A stretch of 6,650 nt of DNA, from positions 1 to 6,650 of the forward strand of contig JAAYRN010000288.1 in the NCBI GenBank assembly GCA_012518765.1. The letters run 5' to 3'. Below the pieces are notes generated by a model. The model worked only from the letters and a program-made list of their open reading frames with translations, was not told the origin of the DNA and ran no database searches. The position numbers and the translations under genes are program-made. This DNA is from Bacteroidales bacterium. GTDB taxonomy: Bacteria > Bacteroidota > Bacteroidia > Bacteroidales > WCHB1-69. Positions 5,804 to 6,650 of this stretch are shown here, one piece after another (the first letter of the stretch is position 1; each line of letters begins with the position of its first letter).

Positions 5804-6650
5804 TTAATAATCGTATGTTCTAAATTTCAAATGTTTTGTATATCTGCCGTTTAAAAGGGAGTCGTTGGTGTTTTTAGAAAACTCATTGTACATCAGGGTA
5901 TAATGACCCCTTGAAGCAAAAACACCCAAAGCGTTTTTATCTTCTACCCATTCGCCATCTATCCACGATTGGCTTTTTAAATTGGTGTATTCCAATCGTT
6001 CTTGGTTTAAACCGGTTGAAGCCGAAATGGCTATGTTGTATAAATATAAGTCGTTTGATGCTGTGTATAAGTGTACTACAATAGAGTCTATGAGTCGATA
6101 TTCTACTTCTTCGTCTATGGGAATTTCTTCTTTCATTCTTCGGAGTAAATTTTCTCCAACGTAAGATATTCTATTGGTTTTAGATTCTCCTATATCCCAT
6201 ATTACGGGCTCACCCTGTTTGCGTTGCAGGTCTTTGTAAACATTGGAATAGTGTAGATAAAAAGAGGCTTGGGCTAATGCAATGTTATCGCCTTTTACAA
6301 ATTCAAGTTGTTGTAAATGAGGAATAAATGTTATACTGTTCCTTCTTCCTATGTAATAAACGGGTATTTTGATAGATACATCGCCCACCAATCCCGTTAC
6401 AGCCGTAGTCGTTTTTTGTGTATAGCGGTTTTTGATAATAATTTTATAGGTATAAGCTCTATTTAATTGTGCATGAGCTTTGTATAAAATTTGCAAGGGA
6501 TAAGCAAATGTTCCCGAGTCTTTGGGAATAGATGTAGTTGTATCAAACACTATGGTTTGAAGTAGTTGCGAGCCGTTGTACTCCTCTATTTTTACGTCTA
6601 TGCTATCTATATAACTGTAGTTGTCAATGTTTTTTGCGGCATCAAAAGCA
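5804..6650 (-). CDS. Unrecognised probable envelope protein, N-terminus cut by window edge
   Basis: The frame is open from the right edge to a TAA at 5804-5806, showing 281 residues. A GTG at 6548-6550 is an internal valine codon rather than the start, because similar coding sequence continues upstream of it (DNYSYIDSIDVKIEEYNG). The true start and any signal peptide or lipobox lie outside. The visible protein is rich in beta-strand-like alternation (YTYKIIIKNRYTQ, DVSIKIPVYYIG, SIVVHLYTASNDLYLYN). Near its end is a YTN segment at visible 221-223 followed by ALGVFASRG at 240-248. This recalls Bacteroidota beta-sandwich lipoproteins, some annotated DUF4249, whose C-termini carry a YTNI...GLGIFSSR pattern. 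That link is from memory and tentative. No catalytic motif is seen. It is the first visible gene of the group that continues into the LytM-like and RluA-family genes, so an envelope role is plausible. Confidence 0.72.
   Translation of the reverse strand, partial: AFDAAKNIDNYSYIDSIDVKIEEYNGSQLLQTIVFDTTTSIPKDSGTFAYPLQILYKAHAQLNRAYTYKIIIKNRYTQKTTTAVTGLVGDVSIKIPVYYIGRRNSITFIPHLQQLEFVKGDNIALAQASFYLHYSNVYKDLQRKQGEPVIWDIGESKTNRISYVGENLLRRMKEEIPIDEEVEYRLIDSIVVHLYTASNDLYLYNIAISASTGLNQERLEYTNLKSQSWIDGEWVEDKNALGVFASRGHYTLMYNEFSKNTNDSLLNGRYTKHLKFRTYDY

Noticed and set aside
6548..6550. GTG as the start of the rightmost gene
   Set aside because: The same frame continues open to the window edge with protein-like sequence, so the gene is truncated rather than starting here.

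Overview
The window looks like an ordinary chromosomal stretch from a member of the Bacteroidota, probably Bacteroidales or a close relative. The evidence is AT-rich DNA, a TTG / TAnnTTTG-type promoter in front of rplU, no Shine-Dalgarno sequences at useful distances, a PorE-like TPR/beta-propeller/OmpA protein, a protein with a type IX secretion (T9SS) C-terminal sorting domain, and an RluA-family enzyme with the HRxDxPVSG variant. TAA, TAG and TGA all serve as stops.

Layout, left to right. Positions 1-1859 (minus) hold most of a large exported protein with TPR, five-bladed propeller, carboxypeptidase-regulatory-like and OmpA-like parts, cut by the left edge just before its C-terminus. A 160 bp divergent spacer separates it from a TrmN6-type tRNA methyltransferase at 2020-2718 (plus). 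Next comes a clear promoter and the rplU-rpmA pair for ribosomal proteins L21 and L27 (2817-3431), closed by a hairpin terminator at 3463-3497. A small secreted protein with a T9SS type A sorting signal follows at 3538-4254 (plus). Its 3' end overlaps by 11 bp the 3' end of a minus-strand gene group. That group, read from right to left, is an unrecognised probable envelope protein cut by the right edge (5804-6650), a membrane-anchored degenerate LytM/M23 protein (4933-5793), and an RluA-family pseudouridine synthase (4244-4927). The spacers are 10 and 5 bp, so it is probably one operon.

Two themes recur. One is translation: L21, L27, tRNA modification and RNA pseudouridylation. The other is the cell envelope and T9SS: a PorE-like peptidoglycan-binding component, a predicted T9SS cargo and a catalytically dead LytM scaffold. 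I see no mobile element, CRISPR array, tRNA or rRNA gene, and no convincing new multi-gene system. The points most worth a second look are the metal-site loss in the LytM protein, the unknown N-terminal domain of the T9SS cargo, and the overlapping convergent 3' ends.
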